From assembly GCF_001625195.1 (NCBI RefSeq), contig NC_054391.1, forward strand, positions 7,925,984-7,989,983: a stretch of DNA of 64,000 bases, written 5' to 3'. A model generated the notes under the pieces. That model made no database searches. It was not told where the DNA came from and saw nothing but the letters and a program-made list of their open reading frames with translations. The position numbers and the translations under genes are program-made. Positions 32,372 through 43,932 of this stretch are shown in pieces. This stretch comes from Drechmeria coniospora (Eukaryota > Ascomycota > Sordariomycetes > Hypocreales > Ophiocordycipitaceae). The stretch's first letter is position 1. Every line of letters begins with the position of its first letter.

Positions 32372-35300
32372 TACCCCCTAGCTTTGGATGATTAGACTAA
32401 AGCTGTATAAAGCTATTGCAATGCGCGTAACGGGTTGTAGGGTCGGATAGGGTGGTGTTATGACCCTTTTTATTGGTTTGGGTGTGTAATCCTTCCTGTA
32501 ATATCCTTAAGGCCTAATAGCGCTCGAAAATGTAGGAATTTACCCCTTGGTAGCGCCTTTGTAAGACTATTAGCCGGCATTGTATTGGTAGGTATGTATT
32601 CTATTAGGAACCTTCCCTTGCTGTATTCCTGTTTAAGCTATATGTTTTGAATATTAATATACTGCAGTTTTGTAGAGATCCGACCTTCTTCTATAACTAG
32701 TCGGATTGTCTGGAGGTTATTGCAGAATAGCTTGAGTGGCCCTAAATTAGCCGAGATACCTTGTAAGAGTCTCTCTAATGTATAGCTTTCTTTGGTAGCG
32801 CGTTCTAAGGCTAATAATTCGGCCTCTGTTGTTAAAGTTGTAACTGTATTCTGAAGGCTAGCCTTCTATACAATTGGTCCGCCGTATAGTATTATAATGT
32901 ATCCTTGCGAGGATTGTTTGCTCTTCGGGTTGTTTGCGAAGGATACGTTGCTGGTAATAACGAGCGCCTCTCTATGGATGCAGCCGTTGTATTTAATTGC
33001 GAGATACCTTATAGAGTATAGGTATTGGATGTATTGATTGGCGGCCTTAAAGTGTTTTGGTAAGGGATTTGTAAGGAATTGTAAGAGTTGTAAGGCGGTG
33101 TAGGCTACGTTTGGTTGAGCCGTAACTGCTGTATATATGATTGACCCGACTTGTTCCTGTATTGCCTTGATCTCTTAACGGGTAGCCTGACCTTTGTACT
33201 TTGTTAGTAGTACGGGAGGGATCGGGATTGCTAGTAGATTCGTAAGATTGTCGGTAAGGTTGAACTTACAAGCTGTCTTCTTAATATAGGTATTGTAATA
33301 AAGGTAGATTGTTTGCCTTGGCCTATCTCGAATAATCCTAATGCTAAGGTACTAGTAGAGGTTAGGTTCTTTGCGTAACTTATACTTTCCTTTCTAGTAT
33401 GTAATTAGATTATTTACGGAGTACCCCTTTGGTAATAGGGCAAGAATGTCGTTAATATAAACAAGGATTAGTATAGTACTGTTTGTAAATACATAAGGTT
33501 CCTTTGCAGATTGGAGGAGGCCTTGCGCTTTAAGTGTTTATAAGATCTTATTGTACTATAAGAGTAGTAATTTACAAAGTCTATATAGTACCTTGTTGAG
33601 TTATGCTACTATTATAGGATCCTTATCGTTGTATAAGAAGCCTAGTTCTATGTAACCCTTAGGGAGGTCTATGTAGATAGGGCTCTTACTGTTAAGCGTA
33701 GTGTTAAGGAAGGCGTTAGCTATATCGAATTATTGTATATTGAGATTGTATTTAGTAGTAATTGATAGGATTGTCTGTAATGTTCTTGCTGCTAGTATTG
33801 CTGTATATATTTGTTTGTTACTGTATTTGCTTTGAAGGTTGCCTCTAACGTAAATGTGTGCCTTGCAGCGGATTAGGAACCCGTTCTTGTCGAACTTATA
33901 GGTAAATACCTATTTGAGGGGAATCGGGTTGCCTTACGCCTTACTGCAGGCAATTAGTTTCTAAGTACCGTAACGGATTAGGTTGTATAGTTCCTTGTAG
34001 TATGCCTCCTTAAATTCCCTTCCGTAAGGGTGTTTGTTAAGATCCTAATACCTCCTCGGAAGATAGGTAAGGTTATTGCGATATATATATTGTAAGGCGT
34101 TGTATACTGTAGCTACTGTAAATACTGCGTGGAAGGTAATGAGGTTACCTTTAGGTTGGTTTAATGTAGAGAGGGTAGCGAAGATATTGTCCCTTTTACT
34201 TAGTTGTAGTATTCTTAAGCTCTTCCTTATAGGTTGGTTACCGTATAATTTGAGCTGAGACCTACGAGGCTAGCGTTGTCTTGTAGGTGTAAGGGATGGG
34301 GTTGGAGCTATAGTATAAATAGCTTTATCCGTTGAAGATATTGGAACCTACTAGCCTTCGAGCTGTCCCGGTGGGCCGAGGTAGGAAGCTGATCTAGGGT
34401 TCGATATGCTGTCTTTGAGTATGGTTGAGATCGGTGTAGTATATGCATTACCGCCTTTATGTACTAAAGGATATAACCTAAGGTTATCTTGTAGCAAAAG
34501 AGTCTTATAGGGTTAATTATAGTTAGTTATTGGATCCGAGGCCCCCGTTGGGTTTAGTGTTCCTACTGGCGTAAGTAGTCCCTGGTTGTTGGTAGGAATC
34601 TTCGAGATGCCTGTATTAATTGGGATTATAGTTAAAGTCGGGAGTTTAAGGGCTAGATTTGTAGCGCCTTGCGTACCTAAGTTTAGGTCGTTGGAAGGTA
34701 TATTAAGGATGTTCGAGTTAAAGTCCTCGATATAGTCGTTAAGAATTAAGTTGTGTTTGAGTGTAAGTTCGAGAGACTATATTAGGGGAGTATATTTTTC
34801 GATTGGGATCTATAGATCCTCCGTAGCTAGATTAAAGAAGCTTATTTTGTTAAATATAATATCTTATAATAGGATTACCTTCTTTAACTATAGGACCCAA
34901 ATGCAATATATATTACTTGTATAGTACCCTATAAGGTATTTAATATACGCTCTGGGTCGGATCTTAAAGGCCTTCTTTTAGTAACCTTTTTTGTAATTAA
35001 TATAAAGAGGGTATGCCTTACAGCCGAAGGCATAGATATTAGTCTATTGTAGTTGTAGATCGAGGGTTGAATCTACCGTTAAGCCTATGCAGCCGTACTA
35101 TTGTAAATAGCAGTAGAACTATCGGTTAAGGTATTCTCTTAGTAACTGCTACTAGTTCCGCTACCGAGGGAGGATGTTATGTATCCGTATAAGTATGTAA
35201 TAGGCTTCTAGCTAGAGGTTGCAAGGAAGTTTGCCTAGGCAGTATTGTATCTGTTGTTAAATAATACCTCCTAGCCTCTTTGCCCTACCTGTTAGTTCCT

Positions 35301-38084
35301 TTGTGTTTAAGGGGGGAAGTTCGAGATTAATACCTTCCTGCTTGGCCTAGATCTAAAAGGGTAAGTCTCTCTGGGTTAGAAGATTAATAAGGGAACGTTC
35401 GTTATCCATTTTAATCTTATAGATATAAACGCTATAGTAGCAGCGGATTGTAGCCTTAAGGCCTCGAATTATATTAAAAGAGGTATCTTTGGAATAAAGG
35501 CTCTACGAGAATAAGGCCCTACTGTATTTATCGGTAACCAATAGGGTGTATATATAGCCGTTATATCCTATAGTAAATGCAAAGATATTAAGTAGGAGTC
35601 GATAGAAAGGCTGTCGGGACTATATAGTAGGTGTTCTATAGGAAACAATCTCGTGTGCCTTACCTAACGCATAATCTAAGCATTTAATTGTTTTGGGGCC
35701 CTGAATCTTAACCCTAATTGCTTATGTAATTAATTTTTCTAGGGCCCTTAACCCTGTATACCCTAATCGTAAGTACTACAACTTAACTTCGTTACAATAT
35801 TCCTTTGGAGGTATTATTAATCGATTTCGCCTACTATAGCGCCTTGCCGTATTGCCTACGGCCGAGAATATATATAACGGAGCGTACGGTAACTTAAAGT
35901 ATAAGTTAAGAGGCTTAAATTCGGCTACTATAAGGCTATAGTAGCGTAAGAGGGTAAGTATAACCTAATTCTACTGCAGGGTGCTAAATCTAAGGGTATT
36001 ATTAATACTATAGTACTATAGCCTAAGGGATTGCACCTTACCTCTACTAATTAAGTTAGTATAAAATCCCGGGACGAATATAATATTCTTTAGGATTAGA
36101 TCCCTTATTTTTGAGCTATCGGGGCCGTTTAGTATTCCCTTTATTACCCTCGTCCCCCGATATACTACCTAAATAGCTATATTGCCTACTAAGATTACAT
36201 TAGAGTTTGCACTAGGGACTTAATCCTAAAGGAGGTCCCTAGTGTTAACTATATAAGTACTAGTGCAGTTGTCGAGAAGGGTTAAGTTCCTTAAAGGGTA
36301 TACCGTTAATATTATACTAAATACTAATTGGAGTTCCGGTAGGTTATCGAGGACTATATATACAGTATTAACTATTAGCTATAATTCCTTCTTTGGTTCT
36401 GTTGTCGATATTAAAGTTAATCCTCCTAAGGCCTTAATAGCCTATACTGTTTACTGCTAACGGCTTTGTCCTATTGCTTTCTTGTACTTCTTAATCCTTT
36501 CCTTCTTAATATTACCCTAAAAGGCCGTTTTGCTAAGGACTATAACCTTAAACGCAGTATATTGGATCGGAGTCTAGGTATATAATGCTTTCTTAATTCT
36601 ATATAGGTAATTGTAAGTCTTCTTTGTCTTTAGGTCTATAGCTATATTAAAGGCGCTAGATATTATTGTTAATTCCTTATACTGGTCTAACTTCGACTTA
36701 GTGCTTATAAGGAATTCGGTAGCTAACTGCTTTAGTAATATTTCGATCTTCTGGCCTGCAACCTAAAGACGAATAAACCTATCCTTTTGGACTTAGGCCT
36801 AAGTAATGTTAAACGATATTGTACTGTTAAGGAACTGGGTAATGCCGAACGTACCGTCGATCTTAGGTATATTAAAGGCTACTGCATCGATATATACTGC
36901 CTCCTATAGCTAATACTAATTGAGTCCGCTTAGGTATAAGGAGTTATACATAACGTTAAAGTAGTTAGTCCTTATCTGCTCCTATTACAATATGGGTATA
37001 ATCCTAAGACGTTATCTGACTTTACTAACGATCTTAGAGATCTCTATAATATTATTAAGGTTCGTTAAAAGATCCGGACTTATTGTCTCTTCTATTTAAT
37101 GCAGGAGTTATAAATACGCTTTCTTTTGAATCTTATAACAATAAAGCTTAATATTAAAGTTATACCGTTTAAGTTAGAACCTCTCTTTATCTTTAGTACT
37201 AAGGACTTTAATTGGGACGAATTAGTCGTTCTTACCCTTGTTTATAAGTTAGGTAAGGGTTTATTCGTTAATTATTATAACCCTATTACTATAGGTCTGT
37301 ACCGTTAGTACTAATAGAGTAATAGCTCTATCTAGGTTAATATAATCCCAAATGTTACTATTCTTAGTAAGACGTTAATACAATCCAAGCTATTGTTCTT
37401 AATCTTCCGACTTCTTAAGCTTTGGATATACCTTAGAGTTAGCTGTAGTAGTAATTATTGTAACGATTGTTAGTTAATTATTTCGAAGAGTAGATATAAA
37501 GGTCTTGTTGGAAGTAAAAAGATAAGTCTTTAAGGATATAAAAAGATAAGTACTAAGGATAAGGGTAAAGGGGGGGGGGGGGGGTTAGGGTAAGCCCCTT
37601 TTAGTAAGTTCTCTTAAGGCTTTATTGTACTTAATCGTTAATGTTATCTTACTAATATTATCTTGTTAACTATAGGGCTTTATACGGTTTTTGTATCGGA
37701 TTGTTAATATTACAATATATAGGCGCTATAGCTTTTCTATATACCCGATCGTTAATATTATCTTATGGATATTGTCTTATTGACCGAGGCTTTTGCATAG
37801 TACCGGATTGTTAATATTATAGCGTATAGGCGCTACGGCTTTTCTATATACCCAATTGTTAATATTATCTTATGGATATTGTCTTATTAACCGAGGCTTT
37901 TGCGTATATTTAGTGTATTTGTTAACTATTAACCGCTTCTTACGAAGAAGGAGGGCTTTGTATAACCGTTAGTAGTCTTAATCTTCCGGGTTATAAAGAC
38001 TAAGAGCTTTATGTAACTTCTCGGTCGTTGTAGTTTTCTGGTCTTCGTTTATTACTTCTTTTCCGGATAGCAATTTTGCACTAA

Positions 38085-38105
38085 GACGCATACCGGGCTT
38101 ATAAC
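38085..38105 (-). promoter_or_regulatory. Candidate Copia primer binding site (initiator tRNA-Met half)
   Basis: Next to the 5' LTR the minus strand reads GTTATAAGCCCGGTATGCG. It resembles the complement of the anticodon arm of fungal initiator tRNA-Met (GGGCTCATAAC region), allowing RIP changes; Ty5 and Drosophila copia prime from such half-tRNAs. Confidence 0.5.
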
Positions 38106-38331
38106 TAATGCAATAGAGGGAAAAAGGGGGCCGCCCTAACTAAGGCTACAACGAATCAAGGATCGTAAGATAGGTTAGAATCAATCTATTGGTATTGTTC
38201 TTAATAATATTATTACTAACTACAAGGTGTCCTCTGGGCCTGCTTAAATAGGCGTAGATGTAAATACCGCTACGTAACTAACTACCCGGACTTTAACCCC
38301 GTTACAGGCCTATTGACGCGTCGGCGCAATA
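38106..38331 (-). repeat. 5' LTR of Copia element (226 bp)
   Basis: Direct repeat of 32146-32371; ends TAATGCAATAG and GGCGCAATA, with TSD TACTC at 38332-38336. Confidence 0.87.
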
Positions 38332-38336
38332 TACTC

Positions 38337-39240
38337 CCTATTGTTTCCGTAAAAAGGTTTGTACTAGCGTAAGGTGTACCTCCTGGGACCCGTCGGGAGG
38401 GCGGATGTTATTTGCTTATACAATTTGGTTGCCTACCGCCCCAATTGTAAGGGTCCGATCTATTGCGTTTAGGGTAACCCGTTGGTGTTCTATCTATAGT
38501 AGGCCTAGTATAGCGTCTCGACTTAGGCCTGGGATAATGTATAGGAGTACTGGGCTCTCCTAGCTATTTATATCGATTATTGTACGGACTATATTAGTTA
38601 TTGTAGGGTAGGCGAGGGTATTGCCTATATTCCGCCGAGAAGTTATAATAGCCGTTTAAAGTAGCCGTTTTATTGGAAGAGGGATAAGCTTAAGTCGCAG
38701 GCATTAGGCTATCCTTTTGCTAATAGCCCTATAGTAGTTATAGCCGCTATCAATTTAAATATTAAGGAATCTTATAGAATTTATAAGTATAGCAATAAGA
38801 AAGGGTAGTTTATCTATCCTTAGTATAATCTTTTTAAACTCGGTCTCTAAATTCCCCTAGTTCCTTATAGTCCGCTTACCTATAAACCCTTTGTACCTTT
38901 ATACAAAACTTAGCTTAAAGGTGCCTTATTTCCCTCCTCTTCCTTAGTCTTTAGTTCTTTGCAAATATATTCTTCTCCCTAAGCGGCTTAAATACTTATC
39001 CCTAGGGTATATAGGATTACAGCTCGTTATAGGTATTGTTAGATATAGTGGCCTCCCTCCCTACAGTAGATATATATATCGGCCGCCCTATGCCTATCTC
39101 TCTCTTCCTATATAACCTATTTTACCTACTGTTAGGGCCCGCCTCGGCCCCGGTTTGTTTTTGTTATCGGTTTAGTTATAGCCGCTCTAGGCCTAGCCGT
39201 AGCCCTAGAGCCTGCCGTATTAACCCCTAATATTAAGGTA
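38337..39240 (-). mobile_element. Gypsy copy 2, protease/gag-side segment
   Basis: Continues Gypsy copy 2 after the Copia element; matches about 15060-15963 of the full copy. It ends at 39240, where LINE D was inserted. Confidence 0.85.
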
Positions 39241-39873
39241 AACTGGTCTAACTGGAGGTACTTAGAGGCATCCGGGTCCGATCACCAAGTAATCGCCTTT
39301 GAAGCTAGGACGCCTATCCTACCCACAGAAAGCCTACTATTCCAGTCTAGGCCCCCCCTATTCAATTACAAGAAGGCCAACTGGAACAAGTATAACTGTT
39401 TATTACAGGAAAAGCAGGCATCCCTAAATCAGCAACTAGATACCCTAATTTCAGTAAGGGATCTAGATGGAATAGCTATACTAATTACAGAGGCTATACA
39501 GGCAGTAGCTATAGAGGCAATCCCTAGGCTACGGCCTAGTGAACGGTCTAAGCCTTGGTGGACCCCCGAGCTACTAGACTTACGGAAGACCCTTAGCCGT
39601 ACACAAAGACTATTTCGGAAAAACCGGAAATGCAAAGAAGACTGGAAAACGGCCCGTAATGCCTATTTTTATGCTATTCGGAAGGCTAAAGTAGGCTACT
39701 GGGAGACCTTTCTGGCTAATGCAGTTAACAGGGAGGTTTTCCAAGCCTATAACTATACAAAAGCTAGCCAGAATACTAACCTTCCGGGTATATTGTATAC
39801 TAAGGAAGGAAGAGATATAATAGCAAATACCTTCCAGGAAAAATGCGATGCCTTTCTTACAACCCTATTTCCA

Positions 39874-40072
39874 ACAGGGCCTAACGGGCCTAACGGACCT
39901 AACGGACCTAGCGGGCCTAGCGGGCCTAGCGGGCCTAGCGGGCCTAGCGGGCCTAGCGGGCCTAGCGGGCCTAGCGGGCCTAGCGGGCCTAGCGGACCTA
40001 GCGGGCCTAGCGGGCCTAGCGGACCTAGCGGGCCTAACGGGCCTAACGGGCCTAGTGGGCCTAGTAGGAGGC
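39874..40072 (+). repeat. 9-bp minisatellite in LINE D linker
   Basis: GGGCCTARC units encoding Gly-Pro-Ser/Asn; order of Ser and Asn units differs from LINE C. Confidence 0.92.
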
Positions 40073-41186
40073 CTACTATAAAACAGGCTAGTAGAGAAAG
40101 GTGGGAGTGGCCTAACCTAGCTTGGAAAGAGGTTAAAGAGGCTATTAATTCGTCTTCGAATAAAAAAGCCCCAGGGCCCGATACTATCGGTTTCCCCCTT
40201 ATCCAGCAGACTTATAAGGTTATTCCTAAATTCCTCTACAAGGCCTATAACGCTTTATTTACAGAAGGCTACCACCCTAAGCTATGGCGACAAACCTTAC
40301 TAAATTGCCTAGGCAAAGTCCTAGAAAAACTATTCGCTACGCGATTAAGCTACCTAGCCAATACTACAGACCTATTAGGCCCTACACAACTAGGCGGGCG
40401 GAAACAAAGGTCTGCAATAGATACAGCCCTGTTACTGACCCACTATATCGAATTACAGCGCCTATCAAGGAAAAAAGCTAGTAGTACTATTACTACTACA
40501 TTATTTCTTGATATTAAAGGCGCCTTCGATCACGTATCAAAGACTAAGCTTATAGGGGTTTTACGAAGGCTAGACCTCCCAAAGGCCCTAATTAGCTGGG
40601 TTACATCGTTCCTATCAGGCCGATCGATCCAACTAGCCTTCGACGGCCAAATCCACCAACTAGTCGAAATAGCTATAGGAATACCGCAAGGATCGCCTAT
40701 AAGCCCTATCTTATTCCTAATTTATATTAGGGATATTATAGCGGATAAGGCCTTCCAGTTATCATATATTGATGACTTTAGCCTAACGGTATCGTCTAGA
40801 TCTGCCTATAAGAACTGCCGGGCGCTAGAAGGTATTGTAACTAGGCTTACAGCCCAGGCAACGGACCAAGGGGTCCAATTTGACCACGGGAAAACGGAAC
40901 TAATCCACTTTACTACACAAAGAGCCCCTATAACGGAAGGCGTAACAATAGCTAATATAGCAATTACACCAAAGCCCGTTATTAAGTGGCTAGGTATTTG
41001 GTTCGATTCAAAGCTATCGTTTAAATCACATATCGAAAATCGAATAGCCCTAGCTAGGGCCGCCTTCCTAGGCCTATCTAGGCTAGCAAGTACCCAAAAG
41101 GGCCTACCCTATAGGGCACTACGGCAACTATATATTGCTTGTATTACTACTATAGCGGACTTCGGGGTCCCTGTTTGGTACAAAGG

Positions 41187-41240
41187 CCAGGGCCAGGGCC
41201 AGGGCCAGGGCCAGGACCAGGGCCAGGGCCAGGGCCAAAA
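41187..41240 (+). repeat. 6-bp GGCCAG repeat in LINE D RT-RNase H linker
   Basis: Tandem GGCCAG encodes Gly-Gln. It is longest here, shorter in LINE C (27450-27470) and the LINE at 55690-55722, and almost absent in LINE J (51553). Confidence 0.85.
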
Positions 41241-42833
41241 AGGCCTAATACAGTACTATCAACGTCTACAAAACGAGGCCCTACCGAAGGTCCTAGGGGC
41301 TTTTAGGGGGTCCCCTACAAAAGCCCTAGAAATTGAGGCCGCAATCCCCCCGCCGGAGATACGGTTCCAGAAGGCCTGCCTAGGCTACGCCCTAAGGACC
41401 CTAATGTTTCAGTACAACCACCCGATCCGTAGGGCCTATGACATAGCCGTACGGGACGAGCTAGCCGAATCGGGGTCTGATTTAGGTACTTTTACCTATA
41501 TCAGGCCTATAACACAGCTATTCCGGCTACTATCGAAAATTAAGGAAATAATAGGTCCTAACTGGGGCCTAGAGAGACAAAGAGCGGCCTGGCAAGCCCC
41601 CTGGGCCCTAGGGCCTAGGGCCTCTATAAGTATTTCGCAAAGCCCTAAGGAGACCGCTAAATTAGAACACGAAACCCTTCTAAGGGACCTAGAATTTAAT
41701 AACTGTATTATTTATTATACAGACGGGTCACAAGGGACTATTAGGGGTCAAACAACGAACTCGTGCGCCTATTACGAAACGGACCCTACAGGCCGGGCCC
41801 TAGGGGCAAAGGCCTATAACCTAGGCCCTAGGATCGAAGTAGTTGATGCCGAGCTAATTGGTATAACGAGGGCCCTAAAGGCCTTATCCCAACGAAACCC
41901 CCTACCGCAAGAAGCCTATCTTTTTATAGACAGCCAAGCAGCTATTCAGAAGGTAACCGTAGGCTATAGCGACCTAGCCTATAAGGCAAGGCAGCTAGTA
42001 AATAGCCTAGCGGACCGGAAGGTAGCTATAACCCTAACGTGGTGCCCTAGCCACGTTGGAATTATAGGGAACGAAATTGCAGACCAGCTTGCAAAGGGTG
42101 GCCTAACTAGGCCTATAGGTGTCCCCTATACCTCCCTAAGTTACCTACGGAGGAGAGTTAAAGAGGCAGCCCTAGGGGGGTGGAAGGAGCTATGGGCTAG
42201 GGAGGAGGCCCGAGGCCCTAAGGCTAGGGGCCTAGGGGCCCACTATCGAAGGACTGGGAAACCTAGGTTTGCGTATAAGCCTAGCCTACCCGATTTGCCT
42301 AGGCCTATCCAATCGGCCTATATACAACTAAAAGCAGGGATCGGATACCTTAAGCCCTACCAAAAAAAGATTGGAAAAATCGACTCGGACGCCTGTAAGT
42401 GCGGGCAAAAACAGACTGTAACCCACCTATTACTATATTGCGTACGTTATAGGAAGGAACGGAAAGACCTAAAGGAAGCCCTACAGGGTAAGCCGCTTAC
42501 CCTACCGATTTTATTTAGTACTAGGCAAGGAAGGGAGGCTCTATTTGAGTTCCTAACTACTACTAATATCGGTACGGCAAAGTGGTACCTAGAGGAATAG
42601 TACTAGGCCTAGGCCTAGGGACTAAGATTCGTGAAATGCGAGGGAAAGCTCTACTGATTTAATATAAATAGCCAGTCGTTACTGCTAGTTTAGTTAGCTA
42701 GTTAGCTCCTGCGTGCCCTTAGGACCCTAAGGGTCTAGTAGGCCTATTAGGTCTTCTAGGCCCTATAGGACCTATAGGCCGCCGCGCCATAGCCCCTAGG
42801 GCTGCATGCGCGTAATGAATGAAAAAAAAAAAA

Positions 42834-43761
42834 GGTATTGCCATTCTTATCGGGTCGGGGGGTTGCTTTAGCTATTCCCTAGCCGGGCCCGCCCTGGTCC
42901 CTAATTTTATCCTCTATGCATTACGATTCCATTTTAGATGCAATTCGTTTATATATATCGACCGCCTTATTATAGTTATCTATTGTAGTCCCCCGCTAGA
43001 GGATATAGTCCCTTATTCTCTTAGTTAGTCCAATATAGAGCTTTATAAGTTTTACCTTACTAGGCTAATGTATCCCTCCTGCTAGTATAAGCTTTTCTTT
43101 AAAGTATATAAAGAACGCTAGGAATAACTCTAACGTCCCTTGCCTAATGTCCTTTAGTTCAACAACCGCTAGTCGCTAGCGGTAGGGGTTGCTGTAAGCC
43201 GATTCGAGGTACGTTAGAAATTGGAACGAGTCGTAACCGATGCGGGAGCCTTCCTCGAAGTACGTTATAACTTATCGCTGGACTTTGGCCGAGAGGTTTT
43301 GCTAAACGAAGATCCATTGGTCCTAGGCGGACCCAATAAAGTCCCTATCTACCCGGAGCTTACAGTCTATGCAGAACTTCCAGGCTATAAAGGTACCCTT
43401 ATTACTGTCGTACGGGTCCCCGACCGGAATCGGTTTGCGTTTAATACGGGCCCGTAGTGTACCCGACTTATCCCCGGACCGTTCCTGCTGGGGGTTAATT
43501 GTTAAGGTATCTATTGGCTGGGCCGACGAGTGCCCTGGGTCCTGTTGTGCCTATTGCTGCCTATTCTTCTATAGAGCTAAGATTTAGATAGAGTACGTTT
43601 CCATTTGGGCGTGCATTCGGCCAAACTCCGTATGGACTTTTGCTATAAAGTCCTCTATAACTTACTGGAGGTTAATTTCTTTAGGTTTCCCCTTATCCAT
43701 TTTGACTTATAATAGTTAGGCTTTTCCTTCCTCCTAACCGGTATAAGTAAAGTCTTTTAAA
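42834..43761 (-). mobile_element. Gypsy copy 2, gag-side segment and PBS
   Basis: Continues Gypsy copy 2 after LINE D; matches about 15970-16888 of the full element and carries the better preserved PBS (TTTAAAAGACTTTACTT on the minus strand, 43745-43761). The short plus-strand ORFs here are antisense shadows. Confidence 0.83.
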
Positions 43762-43932
43762 TGTTATAGAGTTGCTAGGCGACTGCTTTAGGACTCTTAA
43801 TAATATTTATTAAAAGACTTGAAGGAGGGAAAGCTACTTAACAACTAGGGCTTCTAGTTATGCGCGTTCCTCCTAGTAGGTCCCTTAGTTCCCTCCGTTC
43901 TCCTATATCGGGCTAAGCCCGATACCATAACA
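43762..43932 (-). repeat. 5' LTR of Gypsy copy 2 (171 bp)
   Basis: TGTTATAGAGTTGCT...GATACCATAACA on the plus strand, same length as the other family LTRs. No left LTR for this copy remains in the window. Confidence 0.86.

Larger units (their letters stand above)
32146..38331 (-). mobile_element. Ty1/Copia LTR retrotransposon, full length (6,186 bp), inactive
   Basis: Two 226-bp LTRs (32146-32371 and 38106-38331) and a perfect 5-bp duplication TACTC (32141-32145 and 38332-38336); joining the flanks rebuilds the Gypsy sequence seen at 15050-15075. Coding is on the minus strand: gag-like region at right (about 36500-37500), integrase-like middle, RT with QFDIANAFLN...PIYIDLPKGY at about 33640-33740 (Copia motif QFDVxNAFLxG), and RNase H at left. 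Integrase before RT is the Copia order. A purine tract TAGGGGGTA adjoins the left LTR on the minus strand. Many stops, mostly of RIP type. A poly-G run lies near 37570-37585. Confidence 0.87.
39241..42600 (+). pseudogene. LINE D ORF2 remnant, open over 1,119 codons, RT motif deleted
   Basis: One uninterrupted frame from the truncation point to TAG 42600, lacking only the endonuclease N-terminal half and a 69-nt segment. The RT reads ...[16 protein letters not shown]..., whereas LINE C has [17 protein letters not shown]... between them, the first conserved fingers motifs of RT. The missing segment (26491-26559 in LINE C) begins GT and ends AG. Remaining RT motifs ([18 protein letters not shown]), RNase H and zinc finger are intact. 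The endonuclease-RT linker holds about 21 Gly-Pro-X triplets (39874-40072). The RT-RNase H linker holds the longest Gly-Gln run here. No ATG occurs before LMFQYNHP. Not autonomous. Confidence 0.88.
39241..42833 (+). mobile_element. LINE D: 5'-truncated LINE inserted in Gypsy copy 2
   Basis: Begins inside the endonuclease (NWSNWRYL) and ends with 3' UTR and poly-A (42822-42833). The target duplication is AAGGTA (39235-39240 and 42832-42837, the As shared with the tail). Truncated 5' end, poly-A and duplication are the signature of target-primed reverse transcription. The copy carries almost no RIP damage, so it is the youngest element here. Confidence 0.9.

Noticed and set aside
37565..37590. 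Poly-G run of about 15 as a functional element
   Set aside because: Homopolymer in a dead Copia element; probably slippage or sequencing length error.
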